A stretch of 6,337 nucleotides of DNA from Spirochaetes bacterium RBG_16_67_19 (lineage in GTDB: Bacteria; Spirochaetota; Spirochaetia; SZUA-6; DRHE01), in contig MIBK01000107.1 of assembly GCA_001829505.1 (NCBI GenBank), positions 277 to 6,613 of the forward strand, written 5' to 3'. Below are positions 5,879 to 6,337 of this stretch, one piece after another. Below the pieces are notes generated by a model. The model was given only the letters and a program-made list of their open reading frames with translations, made no database searches and was not told the origin of the DNA. Position 1 is the stretch's first letter, and each line of letters opens with the position of its first letter. Both the position numbers and the translations under genes were made by a program.

Positions 5879-6337
5879 GGGCTCTCCGGCTTTCCGATTT
5901 GTTGAAGAAGGGCGACCGGGTGGGCGTCTCCAACATCACCGGCCGCGAGGCGGTCAAGGTCTGCGCCGCCAGCCAGAAGTACTGCGGCAACATCGTGGGC
6001 GGCTGGGCGCTGGGGCGGGACGGGGAGGCGGTGGACACCCCCGCCGGGCCCATCCCGGTGTTCGGCACCTTCGAGGAGCTGCTGCGCCGATCGCCGCCCG
6101 AGGCCCGGCCCAACAAGATCCTGGTCTACTCCCCGCCGGAGGCGGTTTACGGGGAGGTCAAGGAGATCGTGCATTACGGCCAGGGGGTGGTGGAGACCAT
6201 CTACATCATCACCGAGCACGTCTCCATCGAGGTGACCGCCAAGATCCACCAGATCGCCGGCAAGGCCAACATCGACGTGGTGGGCTGCAACACCCTGGGG
6301 GTCATCAACAGCCGCGACCAGGTGCGCATCGGGGCGG
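5875..6337 (+). CDS. CoA-binding (SucD/CcsB/ACL-type) subunit, N-terminal part (runs off right edge)
   Basis: An open frame of 154 codons continues past the window end. It resembles the N-terminal CoA-binding Rossmann domain of succinyl-CoA synthetase alpha and the matching part of ATP-citrate lyase. A G-V-S-N-I-T-G-R loop at 17-24 lies where SucD has its CoA-binding turn; then come V-G-G-W at 41-44, P-I-P-V-F-G at 59-64, the I-I-T-E segment at 111-114 and V-V-G-C-N-T-L-G-V-I at 135-144, which matches the I-G-P-N-C-P-G-V-I region of SucD. The phosphohistidine and the rest of the subunit lie beyond the window. So it cannot be seen whether the gene ends like CcsB (about 340 residues) or carries a fused citryl-CoA lyase/citrate-synthase domain like AclA (about 600). 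It overlaps the ATP-grasp gene by ATGA and has its own strong ribosome site. The two products almost certainly form one enzyme. Confidence 0.85.
   Translation, partial: MRALRLSDLLKKGDRVGVSNITGREAVKVCAASQKYCGNIVGGWALGRDGEAVDTPAGPIPVFGTFEELLRRSPPEARPNKILVYSPPEAVYGEVKEIVHYGQGVVETIYIITEHVSIEVTAKIHQIAGKANIDVVGCNTLGVINSRDQVRIGA

Noticed and set aside
1..6337. Defence system, mobile element or CRISPR content.
   Set aside because: No transposase, integrase, nuclease, terminal inverted repeats or regularly spaced repeats are seen; codon and base use is uniform across the genes.

Overview
The window is GC-rich (roughly two-thirds G+C by eye), densely packed bacterial DNA. It holds five genes, two of them cut by the window edges, plus two short AT-richer divergent promoter regions. 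No tRNA, rRNA, CRISPR array, insertion sequence or phage gene is visible. The sequence alone does not settle the taxon. Lipoprotein export, a metallo-beta-lactamase protein carrying cyclic-nucleotide domains, an NADP-type isocitrate dehydrogenase and citrate-lyase-type subunits would suit a high-GC bacterium such as a Desulfobacterota-like anaerobe, but this is a weak inference.

Layout. (1) 1-127, minus strand: the first 42 residues of a lipoprotein running off the left edge. (2) 128-215: a divergent intergenic region with a sigma70-like promoter facing right and a 9-bp direct repeat. (3) 216-2372, plus: a 718-residue protein with an unrecognised N-terminal region, a metallo-beta-lactamase (MBL) domain with all its metal ligands, and two cyclic-nucleotide-binding-like domains, the second degenerate. 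(4) 2382-3593, minus, ending 9 bp from gene 3: NADP-dependent isocitrate dehydrogenase (icd). (5) 3594-3659: a 66-bp AT-rich divergent control region with promoters in both directions and several small palindromes. (6) 3660-4631, 4628-5878 and 5875-6337, plus: a tight operon whose genes overlap by 4 bp (ATGA). It encodes a GntR-family regulator with an atypical sensor domain, an ATP-grasp/citrate-binding subunit of the ATP-citrate lyase / citryl-CoA synthetase type, and the start of its CoA-binding (SucD-like) partner, cut by the right edge.

How the genes fit together. The operon enzyme most resembles the two-subunit citryl-CoA synthetase or the synthetase part of ATP-citrate lyase, which activates citrate with ATP and CoA. 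Isocitrate dehydrogenase interconverts isocitrate and 2-oxoglutarate. The two are divergently transcribed from one control region with a regulator encoded in the operon. This looks like a locally regulated citrate node of a reductive TCA cycle, or of a TCA cycle whose direction can change. The enzyme substrate and the regulator ligand remain inferences.

The most notable points for follow-up are this regulator/synthetase/icd arrangement, the unusual GntR sensor domain, predicted leaderless transcripts for icd and the MBL gene, and the MBL plus double cyclic-nucleotide-domain fusion.
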